Below, piece after piece: positions 36,134 through 49,419 of a DNA stretch of 64,000 nucleotides. The stretch comes from Rhodamnia argentea (Eukaryota; Streptophyta; Magnoliopsida; Myrtales; Myrtaceae). The notes under the pieces are model-generated. The model was not told the DNA's origin. It worked only from the letters and a program-made list of their open reading frames with translations, and did no database searches. The first letter of the stretch is position 1, and every line of letters begins with the position of its first letter. The stretch covers positions 7,976,501 to 8,040,500 of the forward strand of contig NC_063159.1 in the NCBI RefSeq assembly GCF_020921035.1. Reading direction: 5' to 3'. Made by a program: the position numbers and the translations under genes.

Positions 36134-37276
36134 AATTTTAAGGGATGGAGCAAATCAAATGATATTGCTTTTGCCTCGTCTTTTTCTTTTTCTTCCTTTT
36201 TGTTTGACTTAGCTTGTAATGAATGAGCAAGAGTGGGCCGGGCGTGTACAATGGTGTATATACAAAGATGACAATTTAAAAACACGCTATTGCACTGCAA
36301 GTAGACCTAAATTTTATGGCTTTGGCAGCTATCCTACAAAAAATTTTTTGCCTCTACTTGTCAGTATATGCTTCTTTTGACCTTTGACTTTTGAAGCAAC
36401 TTGGTGTTCATAAATTAGCTATCAGCACACCAAATCAGTGAAGAAGCCTACATGCAATGCAAAACAAAAGAGAGAGCAAACAGAAGTTGCCCTCAACCTG
36501 ACTTTTTGAGTTTGCAGTTTGTAGTTTTAGCTCTTGGAAGATTACTAGAAGGCCCTTTCTAGAAGCTAGCCAAAGCAGTGTCTAAAAGTGGGAATTTTTA
36601 AAGATATACATAAATATTATCTAAAACGATCTCCTTTCGCGAAAAAGCGATCTTCCCACAATCTAAGCTTGTTGTACGAAAACATTTCCCTTAAATTAAT
36701 AAATTTTCAGCCATCCAAACATCGAAAAGTCGAAAAAACGATTTTTTGAAAACAATTTTCCTTAAAAAAAAAATTTCCTTTATGACAAAAAAAAAAAACA
36801 ATTTTCCTTCAAACTTATGGACGGTCTATGAAAGATATTTTCCATAAAAAAAAATTCAAGAAAAATGATTATTTTTCATTTGTTTAATGATTTAGGAAAA
36901 ACAATTTCCTTCTTACTAAAAGGGAAAGTTGTTTTCTCCCAATTTAAGTTTTTGTTTTCTGTCTATTAAAAGCATTTTTCATAAATCAATTAGTTTTCTA
37001 TCAGAAAAACAATTTCCTAAAAACAGTTTCCTTCTAACAGACGGATCCTAAGTGTGCAAAAATTGCCTCTTGATGGAGCATTCCCGTGTGATGAAAGAAA
37101 ACCAACCTTTCTATGTAATTTTGCACAAAAATCTCCATGACAGATGGTGTAGCAATTACACAAGACAGCTTTCTCATAGTCTACCAAAATTGAGCTTTGG
37201 ATCACTGCAGCACTAGAAGCATGGAATAATCTCACCTTTCATTCTAAAATGACTCGGCAAGACAAAGAAGAATTGC
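36134..37276. other. Intergenic, kinase 3' region plus AT-rich repeat
   Basis: 36590-37040 is AT-rich with repeated 'aaaacaattttcctt'-type words in both orientations, typical of a small decayed MITE. No gene is seen. Confidence 0.4.
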
Positions 37277-40200
37277 TCAGAGTTCATCATCATAGCTCGA
37301 AGATTGGTGAGAAGCTTCTTCATAGGATCTCGCCAGGCGCCTGTACTTCTCCGGACTATCCCACCAGGTCGGGGTATTAATTATTTCCTTCTCTAACCAA
37401 TATTCATCATACTCTTTCTTCTCTGTCAGCTTCTTGTAAAATCTTCCCCACTGGTACATGGCACGTCTTAATCTAACACTCTGACTTCCTCCAAAAAGAT
37501 ACTTGAGGTAATCCTTAGCTAGCCGAAACAGCTCCTCTCCAGTTATTATATAGATATACTGCGTTGAATGGTCAAACTAGTTTGTCAACAAGGATGATAA
37601 GAAATAACAGCAGATGGAACAAAAGCATTGAAATATAAACCAGCCATAATGTGTACGACACAAATGATATTAGATGAACTTTGTGCATGCCAGGCTCCAT
37701 AAGATCCAGTAAAATAAGTAATGTGAAATGTAAAGAGTAATGCTAGACTAAAATGATCTATTAAATTGGTATAATAACCGAGTAGACTGCAAATGGACCG
37801 TTCGATGGTCCGTATTCAAGATCCAATTACAATCTACAACTTCACTAAATACCAATTTAGTCGAGGGTCGATGTAATTGAAGGTTTTCTTTCTCTTCTTC
37901 AGTAATCTACAACTTATAGTACATACCAATTTAGTCGAGGGTCGATGTGATTGAGCATTTTCTTTCTCTTCCACAGAAGAAACAAATGTCATATTATCTG
38001 ACATTATTTGAAATGTATATTTGGACTGTCATTAAAGCATTAATGAGACAGTGATACAGAGGTCTTCAAAAACGAGATTTACATTATCATCATCAACATG
38101 TCAAAGCACAGACAAAGGAAAGGGAGTTACATCTCTCTTCCTATGATATAGACATGATTTTCTCTGTCTACCATCACTACCAGCACCTCCTCTAAATTGA
38201 CACTACCACCCCAAAATCCGACAGCACCACTAGCAACCACTAACCAGACAGTCGCCTCCATCTCCGAATCAGCGCCACCACCGATTCTGCTTACTTCCTC
38301 AATACTCGCTAGCATTACCTTTAACTCCTACACTGCTATGACCACCACCTCGACCTTCAGCAAGACTGAAATTCCCTTAGATAACATCCTCCTCTGCCAC
38401 AATAGCTTCTTCGTGATCGCCATTACTATTACATCACCTGCCAACAGCATTACTAGGAGCATCCCCTCAACTACCCCCACTATCGCTGCAGTTGCCAATC
38501 CATGGATGTACCATCCCCATTGACTACTCCCTCACTATTTGTTACATAAATTGTTTGTTTTGAGTACCTCAACCAGGCTTACACTTGCAGGATTAAATTA
38601 TCTTAAGCTTTGTTTAATTAACTGAGTTGCCTCTTGCAGGATGCTATTAAGTGTAACATATACCTAGAATTCTTATAAAATGTCCCAGTAGTTCATTACT
38701 GAAAAAGAGAAAAAGGAAGGAGCATAAATTACATATTTTTTACAGCAAAAATTTAAACATACACACGTAAGAATACTATACCAGAAATATAAAGCCAAGT
38801 GTTGCCAAAACTACTTGCAGTGTTTCATCCATGATCCCAGCAAAACCTTCATCGTCATTTCCACTAGAACCACCACCGCTGCCACCACTACCTCCACCAC
38901 CCCCTTGTGGTCCTTTGCCGGAGCCTCCATCACCATAGAACTCTTGTTTTTCAATTTGCCGCCTCAGTAAATCCTCAATCGACTGGTCTTTGCGAAAACT
39001 TCCCATTGCTTTCTCAAGAGACTTCCAAGCGGAACCCTAATGACAACCTCATCTACTTGTAAAGCTTATAAGAGGATAATCGAAGTCATAAACAACACCG
39101 GCAATGGAATGAAATAAGAAAGGAACTAAGGCAAGTCACAGCATCTCCAGGTACCTTGAAGCCAAAAGAACAACACTACAGAATTAAAAGAACCCAATAG
39201 CAGATTGTTAATTACAAAACAAGATTTCCACCTTTGCCCTTCCTAAAAAATATAGAATGTGAGAAGAATAAGGGCTTAGCCGAAAGAAAATGTCTCTTTG
39301 CATGAAAAATGAATGCCATTAGTCATGAAACTAAATGAAATAATGGAGCATTGACTGAAAATTCTCTCTAGAGTTCCTCTTTCTAAGGGTGAGCGCTGAG
39401 CATGGCCTGGATGAGTCAGTTTCGAGGCAAGAACCAACCCTTGGTAACCTCCAGCTAGATCTAAACCCCAAACCAGTTCTTTTTCCCCAGCTCTAAGATT
39501 TTCCGTGTGCTTCACATAATCCAGTAGAATTCATCGGCCTTAACTTCCCTTTAGCATCACCACAAGGAGTTCGATTCACACTAGAGTTCCTTATCCATAG
39601 GTATAACATAAGCAAGAAGACACAAAACTTATCATTACAGAAAGAACACTGTTTTCGTCAAGCCAAAGATAAAGAAACAGGAGCCTTCACTAAAAACTTC
39701 AAAACAGAGATAGAATAGGACAAATAATTATAGGTTTTGCTCAACCTACCAGGAGGAATTGTTTTCGTCAAGCCAAAGATAAAGAAACAGGAGCCTTCAC
39801 CAAAAACTTCAAAACAGAGATAGAATAGGACAAATAATTATAGGTTTTGCTCAACCGACCAGGGGGATTCGGCCATTAAACCTGGCTCAGTGTTAAACAG
39901 TAAGCTTGACCGCCCTAAACTATACACAGCTTGGTACAAACTACAAATTTGTTCAATTAACTTGAATGATCTCAAGAGACAAAGTGCAATGGGATGCATA
40001 CTTGGCTCAACTGCCCTAAGATTGAAAGCGGGAAGAGCAATCAATGAAACTTCACGAATTGGTCTACTCAATGTAGCAGATATACAGTTAACATATAGAA
40101 TGCTGCCTGCAAAAGCTCGGATCCATTCCAATGGCACTAACCAATTTAAAGAATGGTGTCCAAGCACTTTGTTTACCATAAGCATAATCCAACATCAAAT

Positions 40201-40504
40201 AAGGAGACATATGACTTGCCTCGTTCTCATTTTCTGATTTTCCTTTGCCGCCGAACAAGCCAAGAGGTATCAGTTGCTGGTAGCGTAATACAGGCAAACG
40301 TCGCCTGTGCTTTGGCACCGGCATAAATTGCGGGGACAGGAGCTTCTTGTCAGATAGCTTGAAAGATGTCCCAGATGAGCGATTAGCATCAACAGGCAAA
40401 ACACAATGACCGGAAAGAAAGCTGTACGACGGGGACGGGGACGTCCTGTCACGACAGGCGAGATAACCATATGGCTTGATGGCAGTAGCTTGAACGCAAC
40501 TCAT
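37277..40504 (-). CDS. Plastid-targeted glycine-rich single-pass membrane protein, function unknown
   Basis: Three exons join in phase: 40504-40220, 39036-38782, 37558-37277, giving 273 residues. The first about 80 residues are S/R-rich with few acidic residues, fitting a transit peptide. Next come [20 protein letters not shown], a glycine run ([12 protein letters not shown]), and one membrane-like stretch spanning exons 2 and 3 ([21 protein letters not shown]). The C-terminus is conserved-looking ([36 protein letters not shown]). I recall uncharacterised plant chloroplast proteins of this build but cannot name one. Intron 1 is GC-AG: the donor is GAG|GCAAGT, the only junction that keeps the frame into GSAWKSLEK. 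An upstream in-frame ATG at 40606 would add 34 residues unlike a transit peptide; [13 protein letters not shown] is preferred. Intron 1 contains a 110-bp tandem duplication. Confidence 0.8.
37850..37982. repeat. Tandem duplication with 74-bp period
   Basis: 'taccaatttagtcgagggtc' occurs at 37850 and 37924, with similar sequence after each ('ttttctttctcttc'). It lies in intron 2 of the glycine-rich gene. Confidence 0.8.
39651..39870. repeat. 110-bp tandem duplication
   Basis: Two adjacent copies (39651-39760 and 39761-39870) differ at only a few bases. Both begin GTTTTCGTCAAGCC. In intron 1 of the glycine-rich gene; recent by its low divergence. Confidence 0.9.
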
Positions 40505-41226
40505 CTTTTGCCAAACAGAGGAGCTTCCCCCTTGATCACTTATATCATGTGTTGTGCCCCTACACACGATCACAAAGGCCGAATCAATGCTCCCAACGTC
40601 AAGCATCCTTCATCACAAGACAGAACGAAATAAAGTACAGAAAATCCCGATTCATCTGATACGCGCCCACCACCCCCCCAAAACAAAATTCACCGCATTA
40701 TGACAATCAGAGTCATGAGCGAAAAGCTCCACAGCATAAAGAATCAAGCTAATGATCTCATTCAGTGAGGACACAAACAAAGACATGGGAGCGATAAGTC
40801 GTCAGCAAAAAGTTCGCAAAGGATGCACTGCAGAGAACATTCAACAAGAAAAGGCCACAAAAAAAAAAAATACCAAAGAGCGAACAGTCAAAGAAATTCT
40901 CAGTCGCGACGTCAAGTTGCAAGCATTAAACCACAAAAACCCATCGGGAAAGCAAATACAGCAAAGCTAATTCTACGCGCACCCAGCCGAATTCGACAGC
41001 AGACGAATGGTGTCGGAGACATGATCATGCGAAAACCCTAAACTACCTGAGCTAAGGTGTGGAAAACCTTTCAGAACGACGAAACGAGAAAACCCAAGAG
41101 AAGAGAGAGAACTTCACCTGGCAGCGGAGAGAGCGACCGACTTAGAGATAGAGAGAGAGCTGCGATATGGTGGAGGTGGAAAGAGTCGGTACTAAAAGTT
41201 GATGAGGTTTAGGGGTCCGTGACAAG
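40505..41226 (-). promoter_or_regulatory. 5'UTR and promoter region of the glycine-rich gene
   Basis: 40505-41150 is probably leader sequence, ending near a GA-rich stretch at 41090-41160 (read on the minus strand as CT-rich, common in plant leaders). A leader intron is possible, as the segment is long and contains upstream ATGs. No firm TATA box found. Confidence 0.4.
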
Positions 41227-41989
41227 TGACAACCATTAGACTCCTATATTTTTATTTCAAATCTATTTTTAAAACAGATTTAGAAGAAAAACTCATTTGT
41301 AACATAATTTTATTTTTCTATTTTTGAAACAAAAATTTATTTCAGAAATAGATTTGAAAGAAAAATAAAAAATAAAAATTTTAGCTTCTCGAAAAAACAA
41401 AAATTAAAAACAATAACCCATCACTTTTTCTCAAATACCTACCATTGACCACAACCCGGTGCCGCCCATTGTCGGGCCCCGCCTCATCGTTGACCACCAT
41501 CCCCCACCACTGGCCGCCGCCGACCGCCCCGACCTTCGCCGCCGCCAACCATTGCCCCCGATCGCGCACCCCCGGTCGCCACCAACCAACACTCGCCATC
41601 GCCCCCCTCCTTATAGCCAGCCCTGCTGACCTCCGTCGGCAATCGCCGCCTATAGCCATGACCATTGCGGGCCGCCGTCACCAACCACCACCCACCGCCG
41701 ACCTTCGTCGTTACCAACCACTATCCTCGGTCGCCCACTGCCGCCCCCTGCCTCACCGCCAGCCGTCGCAACCACCATCCTTGTCGGAGTAAAAAATAAA
41801 TAATAAATTTTTATTTTAAAATAGTAAATAATAATTTCTAGAAGTAAAAATTTTCAACTATTGCCAAGCGGACTTGGATCAGAAATTTTATGTTGTTATC
41901 AAACGCATTTTTTTCTCAAAAACTCATCTAGAAATAGAAAAAAAAAAAATTCTAGCTAGAAATGCATTTTCGGAACATAATGGTTGTCA
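41227..41989. mobile_element. Non-autonomous element with 12-bp perfect terminal inverted repeats
   Basis: Begins TGACAACCATTA and ends TAATGGTTGTCA. Subterminal regions are AT-rich with imperfect inverted similarity ('aatctatttttaaaacag', 'ctcatctagaaatag'). The core (about 41440-41780) is strikingly rich in CCG, CCA and ACC. The core's open frames on both strands are compositional. No target duplication is clear; Mutator-like is possible. Confidence 0.6.
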
Positions 41990-43029
41990 TGCACCCCCTT
42001 AATGATAAGGAAAAAGTTAAGAAGTTTTGTAAATGGTTAAAAAAACTATTTTTAATGATAATCAACTGACAAATTATTACATTTTATTTTAGATTAAAGG
42101 CGAAAACTCGATGTTAAAATCTTCCGTTAACTTTTATTGTGCACATATGTTTGGCAACCAACAGTGGATCTTAATGTATTTATTTTTCATTAATTGGACG
42201 TATTATGGATTCATGAAAATGTTGAATATTTTGATATATTCTTTTTTTTTATTTGATCCAGGAAATTTTGATATATTCAAAAATATGATTTTTGCACGCC
42301 CATCTGATATATGTTTTTGTAAAGTTGGGTAATGTATTGGGTAGGGTTGTTATAACATGTGTACGGATGAAATCTAATATAGCAACATCTGTTAGCGATA
42401 ACTTACCTTAGACGGCATTTTCCTCTAACATTTTAAATAGACTTATATGTATTTCTACTTAATCAATGTCAGATCACATTTTAAAGTCATGACCCGTATC
42501 GAATTAACATGACCGTGCATAATAATGATTGTGACACGCAAACAACATTGCTTGTTATAACAGTTATCGCACTACAATAATAGCTATTAAAACTGAGCTA
42601 TGCTAGCTATTTGAAAAGTATATTCTCTCTTAAGTTTGGAATGGTGTCATATTTCCATTAATGAAGATTGGTTTGTCATGTTAATGTGATGAAAATTATT
42701 GAATCAAACAAAAGGCAGAGTTAACAAAAAATGGAAGGCATTCACATGGGTGCTGCAATTCCCGGAATAAGGTGTCTGTTACCAACAGAAGGTTGCCAAG
42801 TGCTTAATCATGAGCAGAATATATTGCAAAAAGTTCAAAACCAGGACTTTGCACATTCCAGTTCCAACATACTCTTCAAGCAAACCTACGCTAGTCGAGA
42901 GATTTCAGTGGGGAAGGATTCCCTAGTGTATGATCATATGTCCCAGGTACGAGACAGAAAGAAACAGCTTATGCGACGCCTCTAACGGGGTCGAAGAGAA
43001 AGCATGTTGAATGAAGTCCAGTAGCGGAA
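41990..43029. other. Intergenic, 3' of the cellulose synthase gene
   Basis: AT-rich with no recognised gene. An 84-codon frame at 42731-42985 has no domain. The right end should be the CesA4 3'UTR. Confidence 0.4.
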
Positions 43030-46000
43030 TCAGCATTCCACTCCACACGGTTTGAGAACTGGACCAGTTTGCTTTGGCAAGAATGGATCAATCCGGACCC
43101 AAACCAATGAGAAAATAGAGGCGAGAAGTACCGACCAAAGGACCACGATTGTGGGTGTCCTGTTCTGTCTTCCCATCAGACCTTTCAGGAAAGGGTAGAG
43201 ATGGACAATCACCCAAAAAGAGAAGAAGAGCTTCCCGAACAGAGGGCCCCATGACCCATATCCGTTGTTTATGGCATCCGACACACCGGCAACAACACCA
43301 ACCATGTTCAAGATTATTAGAGTGGTTGGTGGTATGAGCAGGGTAGTCCACTTGAAAAGGTAGAGTTCTCCAAACTCGGTGTCTTCGGCTGCCTTTGCTG
43401 TAACAGTGAAGTTAGTATCCACTCCAGCAAGCACCTTGAGGAGGCCTTGGAATACAGCGAAGAGGTGTGCAGATACGCCACCAATGACCCAGAATTGTTC
43501 ATTACGCCACCAGTCCTCGATGCTGACACCACTCCACCGTAGTTCAAGCACACCTGTGGCTATGATGGATAGAAAAAGGGCCAAGAACCATATGCTCGCA
43601 AAGTTATTGAGCTGCCACAAGTAAAATTGATTAGAATAACTGGCACCTAATATTCAGATTTACACAGATGAAAACAGAAAGACTGTTAGTCCATGGATTA
43701 GATTCTTATCATTCTGCAGGATAACTTTTAGGGCGCTCTCTAGTGCATCCTTGAGAAACTAACTGAACATTGTCAATTTATTGCAATGAACATTGTTATA
43801 AATAACTGGACAAACATAAAGCGCTGATCCTTATTATTGCACCAATTTGAGAGTGCCATGCCACCAAAAATCTAAAAAGTACAATCGCTCGGATAGCCTG
43901 AATGAGGATTTTAAGGAGCATGAATGTAGACTTTTGAAATGCTAGATATCCTTAATGAACGTACCGTAGGGATAATGAATTTCCCAGTGAGAAGGCAAAC
44001 TGCCGGTACCGTGCAATAGGCAAGCAAGGGAATTGAAGTGAAAGGGTAGACAATGGTGTTGATATAGGCAAGCCTCTCGAGCCATTTGAGTTTTCCTCCA
44101 TAAGCGTACCACAAGGGACAATGACGACTGAGGAAAATCTCCACAGAGCCAAGAGCCCACCTCAGAACTTGATGGAGTCGATCTGACAGATTTATAGGTG
44201 CTGATCCTTTGAAAGCTGGTCTTTTGGGCATGCAATATACAGACTTCCATCCTCTACAATGCATCTTGAAGCCTGTTAAGATATCTTCTGTAACCGAGCC
44301 ATAAATCCATCCAATCTGCCAAAGGGCAGTATAGATTTCAATTTCATTTCATGAAACAACAATAAAAAATACTTAAGCCATTTTCTGATGGTAAATCGTT
44401 TTTAGTGAATTAAGCAACATTTTTGCAAATAATTCAACTATGAGCTTCTCTGATGACTGAACTTCTTGGAACTTCACCAAGCAAAAATTCTCTAAAAGAA
44501 TCAATAATTCACAAAAAATATGGAGGCACACTAGTAATTCTTCCCTGAAAAGTCATTTCCAGCTCAAGGAACCATAAGGAAGCCCTTACTAATTTCCATT
44601 AAAAAAGGGAAGCTAAGTAAGAAGTTAGAAGATAATCCATGACGAAAAGTAAGAAAACGAAGTACTCATGAATAGAGGGAGCCATAACCAGACTGTACTT
44701 GCCTCTTTGCCCCATTCTGTTTTCTCTTCATAGCCACAACTTATAACATGGATAGCTTCCTTAATAAGTGTAGTGGAGTTAGTCCCTTCAGGCAAGCCAC
44801 CATCCTCCATTAGTGTGGAGGCAATGAATACGGGCGACTGTCCAAACCGCTTCTCAAAATTCTTCTGAGACATGAGTGATGATTTTTCTAGTTCATCGTA
44901 GCCCTCAAGTCCTTCTTCAATGTCTTCTAGATCAAAGACAGGTCCAGACCCTTTCTTCTTCAAGTAGTTCTTTCCTGTCATCTTTTTCTTCTTCGTGTAA
45001 ACAGACCCAAGCAAACTTGCGTCATCCTTCTTCTTTGACTTTGACTTTGACTTCCTTGAACCCCCGCAGCAACAACAGCACCATGAAGGCCAGCAATCAC
45101 ATGTCATCTTTGGCCGCTTTTGGGACACTGGCGGATCATACCCATACAGTGCCTGCCGATTGAACACACATCCAGTTCCAACATATACTGGTCCTTGTAT
45201 CCCGTCGAGCCCTCTCATGTTGATCTGAAAGTGACACAAAGCACATTCCGTATCTTTACCTATTGGGAGAATAGGATTGAAAGAAGGATAGAATCACTGC
45301 ACACTTACATCAAAGAAAACTATGTTCCTGTTAGCATATCTGTCATGTCGATCAATGCCGTCAAACCTCTGAGGGAATTGTACATAACAAAGCTTCTTTC
45401 CAAGTTGGGGATCCATTAGAAAACACATAGCTTCCCTGACAGCCTTACTGTTGTTGATGTAATGGTCACAATCCAAGTTCAACAAGAATGGTGCATTTGT
45501 TAGCACCGCCGACACTCGAACCTATAAAAAATGCGGTTGTTGAAGCATTCAGTTCATTCAGTAGGTTCAAGAAACAGGTAATTAATATTTTGATGTGCTA
45601 AAACAAGATGAACTTTGAAATAGAGGCCCCATGTGTGACATCAAATAACTAAGAACTAACCTAAGCATTTAGGCCACATTGGTCTCTCTATGAATAAATT
45701 TGTATTTCAATAATAATATGATACAAAACATTTCCATTGCAGGACTGCATGAATGCTTGAACAATAGCCGTAAGGAACTCACCAGAGCATTCATTGCACC
45801 GGCCTTCTTGTGGTGCTGGTAACCAGGTCGCTTCTCACGTGACACATATACAAGTCGAGGCAACTCCTTGCCTTCCACATCCAATGCTCCAGCACTTCCC
45901 AAATAAACCTATAAAGTACATGTATATCAACATTCTGTCATCCATGACGAAATCTGAATTACTATACAACCGTTGATGATTTGTTCATACAAGTTGACAT

Positions 46001-48831
46001 TGCCCATAGCAACAGTCTGCCCTACGATTCTTTTGCTGCACCTACTTCTAATTTCAGAGAAGATATTGCTGAAAGCATCTAATAAGAAAAAATGTACCAT
46101 AATTCTTTCTGTGGGGAGACTACCAAGCCTCACAAAAAGATGTGGAGTCATGTTTTCTGCACTGTCATTAGTTTTTCTCTTAAATTCACAAACAATTACC
46201 TGGATCATGCCAGGATGATCACGTGTATTGTTTCCAGGCCAGGGGGTACCATCTTGCATTACCCATCCTTCTTCAGGTTTTTTCTGAGCTTTTGCCACCA
46301 ATGCATTGATCCTCACTTTGAACTCTTCGTACTCTCTCTACATTACATACGAGAGACACCCACTCTCAGTGAAATTCCCAACAAAAAGGAAGAGGAGCAT
46401 TCAGCATTTAAACAAATAAAAGCCACTTCTTACTTTCATGGCTCTGCGTTCCTTCACAAAGCTGGGCTCCACCTTATCTTTCAGGTAATCAATCTTTTGG
46501 GAAAAGTAAAACTCTGGAGTCCTCGGCTCGATGCTATACTTCTTGCAGAATGGGACCCACCTCCTCGCGAACTCAGCAGTTTCAGCGAGAGTGTCAAAAA
46601 GCAGCATCGAAGCACCATCATCAGATACATAGCAACAAATTTTGTCCACCGGGTAATCAATGGACAAGATTGAGAGGACAGTATTTGCAGTGATTATTGG
46701 TGGTTCCTTAAGAGGGTCCACAGTACTCACGAACACATCCACGGGGGCTAAGCGATTGGGCTCACCCTCCCGCTCAAACCTTATAGATAATCTATCCAAA
46801 TAAGTTTCTCTATTTATTGGGTTCCATTTAGGGAATTGATCGAGAATCCATGAAAGAGCAAACCATGTTTCACATATAACTGAGATAAGCCACAGAGGGA
46901 ATGCATCAGTCGCAGGGGTTAAGATACGGAAATGGAGGAAAAAGCCTAGGACTATGAGGCGCAGAACGATGACGATTCGGTATGGGCTTATTTTGCTAGA
47001 AGAAATTGGTACTTTTCTTGAAAGTGGTTGCCGAGCTTCAGCCATCCTGCAAAATTTACGTGAAGAAGAAGAACCTTCATTTAGCACGTGCCACCAAATT
47101 TTAATAGCTGTAATGCGACTGTCTTGCATTATATAAGTCCTTTGAGAGAGATAAGAGTATCAGATCTTTCACAAGGACTTCCAAAGGTGTAATTTCGCAT
47201 TTGATAAGTTGCACATGTTTTTGCCTTGAAAGTAGATTTGAAACATTTTGAAACAAGTCCATGCACTGAATTTTTTCCATGATGTGTGAAGCTGTATCCT
47301 TTCCGATTCTAATTTTGAAAGCATCCCCAAAGCATGTGTATGATCAGATCATCAATGACCCGATTCAGAGTTTCAGCAAACAGATCAGTTTTCTCTTTTC
47401 CAAACAACAGAGAACTATCTAACTCATCATCAAATGTTAGACTTGAATGGACAAGCCAGTGTCACCGAAGAAAAAGTTTCTTGGGAGTCATTTGCACGGA
47501 GCAGTATCAGTGCATCATGGAGATCCCCCTCAAATCACAGAGAGTTGATAAGTCCCAAAGGAATGAAAGTTTGCGGAAAACTTACAGGTAGTCATCTTCC
47601 TCTCCATCGCCATTCCCACCATCATCCTTGCTCACTAAGCCCCTCTTTTCTTGCCTGATTTTCCACTTCTCTATCCTCTCTTTCCACTCCGCATTGCCTT
47701 CTCCTTCCAACTCCGCACCGATAACTACAAAACAAAACACATAGGAGTGCTTCACTTTGTTCGACCACCAACATACACAAACACCACCAAATAATACTAC
47801 AAAGAAAGCAAATCATCAACTGATTAGACTCACCACTTCCAGCTGAGGAGAAAACCTGGCCATTTTGATTCACTTGCTGCGCATGATTGTCCCCATTTTC
47901 CTGCGATAATCATCAATCGATCAGCTTCATTTCAATCCGGCTTCTTTTTCAAGGGGGCTCAGTCACCAGGACGATTTTCTAAAAAAACGAAAGCTAGCAA
48001 ATCAAACAGCAGATTGAGCCGGTTATTACCGAATGATCAAAACCAGGAAGGCGGACTTCATTGTCGCCGCGGTTCCTGATCTGAAACTCATCCTCAAAAT
48101 CATCGCCGTCGAAGTTATCGTCCTCGTCGTCTCCCGCAACTCGAGGGCACCCTGCGAAATCGCACAAAGAGAAAATCCGTCACTCGACCAATCCTCGATC
48201 GGCGACGAGTCTGAGCCGAACCGAAGCGACTCGGGACCGGACCTTTGTGACGCTTGTAGCGAGTGTTGCACTGGGGGCAACACTGGTTGCCGTCGCTCCG
48301 CTCGTACTCGTAGCACGGCCGGCAGACGGGGAAGCCGCACTCGTGGCAGGCGGCGAAGGGAGCGCCGTCGTCCTTGAGGCCGATCTCGTCGCCGCAGACT
48401 CGGCATGTTTTGGACGCATTTTGGCGGGCAGGAGGAGAGCGATGCTGGGAAAATAAAGAAAAATGAAAAAGAGCTCGATATATTATTTTATATAGTTAAT
48501 ACAGCAAATACATAATATGATTATTTCTTTTGCATACTCTTTTATATCGATTGACCCAAAATTCTAGCGTCCAGCGAAGAATCTTCACATGGTTACGAAA
48601 GAATTGTGATGAAATATCGGATTCGATACAATGTCAGATAAACGTCCCGACCCATAATAATTCATTAAACTCGCAAGAATTCTACGATGAGAACCTTCGA
48701 GAAACATATGGTAATAGGCTGTCGAAAATGGATGGAAACGAGGGGGAGGGACTACGTACTTCGTCCTCCACGCCGCCATGCGCGACGTGGAGCTCATTCC
48801 GGGATTGAGAGCCCACGGCGAAGCCGGACAT
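43030..48831 (-). CDS. CESA4: Cellulose synthase A catalytic subunit, secondary-wall CesA4 type
   Basis: Polymerises beta-1,4-glucan from UDP-glucose in plasma-membrane rosettes; CesA4 works with CesA7 and CesA8 in xylem and fibre walls. Twelve exons join in phase: 48831-48760, 48444-48243, 48151-48030, 47900-47834, 47724-47586, 47046-46434, 46337-46200, 45908-45783, 45521-45309, 45224-44703, 44315-43965, 43611-43030, giving 1048 residues. A RING-type zinc finger starts at residue 38 (CRVCGDEIG, then [14 protein letters not shown]). Catalytic motifs are present: DDG, DCD (about 510), TED (747-749) and QVLRW (787-791). Membrane helices precede and follow. The [14 protein letters not shown] segment and the [11 protein letters not shown] end match CesA4 proteins. 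Intron 10 is GC-AG with donor GAG|GCAAGT. A TATA-like CATATATGA lies about 95 bp upstream. GAMNALV replaces the usual GAENALV. Confidence 0.95.
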
Positions 48832-49001
48832 GGTGTCGGAGTGCCGGGGGGGAGCGGGAAACGATCGCGAAGAAGCGCCGAGATGAGACCGGAGAACGCA
48901 CGAGGAGAGAGGGCTTGCTAGGTTGTCATATATGAAGAGTGCGAGTAACAAAGAAGGGTTTCTGCTTGAGAGAGAGAGAGTGTGTGCGTGACCGTGCATC
49001 T

Positions 49002-49419
49002 ACCAAACGGTGAGGTGGGAGGTCGTGGGTTTGAGTTGAAGAGACGTCAATTTGTGCACAGTTTTTGGTTGAGGGAGGGAGGGAGAGAGGTTGCTTGTTA
49101 GCTCTGAAGCTGCTTCGATAACTTCGACTCCAAGGTTGTCTTAAAACGCTGATGCTAACTCTCTTCCAAACTTTGACAATGTTGTTTTATTGGGACATTG
49201 CATTCCATACCTTCTGATATACATGTACATATACGGTTTTTGCGACGTCTCGTTGTCGCTCAACTATACCATTTGATCATCGGGCAGAGTTGAATTGGAT
49301 CCGGTATAACGCGGCCTACGACCGACCCCCGTTACGAATCGTTAGAATCGATTATATGATGATGAAAATCCGTCGATATTTGCACCAGAGCTGTGTTCTC
49401 ACCCATTCTTTTGTTTGGT
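49002..49419. promoter_or_regulatory. Two possible MYB46/MYB83-type (SMRE) sites upstream of CesA4
   Basis: ACCAAAC at 49002-49008 and its reverse complement GTTTGGT at 49413-49419 match the degenerate secondary-wall MYB element ACC[A/T]A[A/C][T/C]. They lie about 170 and 585 bp upstream of the CesA4 start. The motif is short and about 0.6 matches would be expected by chance in this span, so this is weak support. Confidence 0.25.

Noticed and set aside
38127-38523. Opposing open frames in intron 2 of the glycine-rich gene
   Set aside because: ACC/TCC-rich composition with no domain on either strand.
41381-41792. Overlapping open frames on both strands, rich in A, G, P and T
   Set aside because: They come from GC-rich triplet composition in the core of a non-autonomous element.
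48180-48419. Open frame starting MRPKHAES as the CesA4 N-terminus
   Set aside because: It is in the wrong frame. The zinc finger (CRVCGDEIG) is two bases shifted and joins to an upstream 24-codon exon at 48831-48760 through HRSPPARQ.
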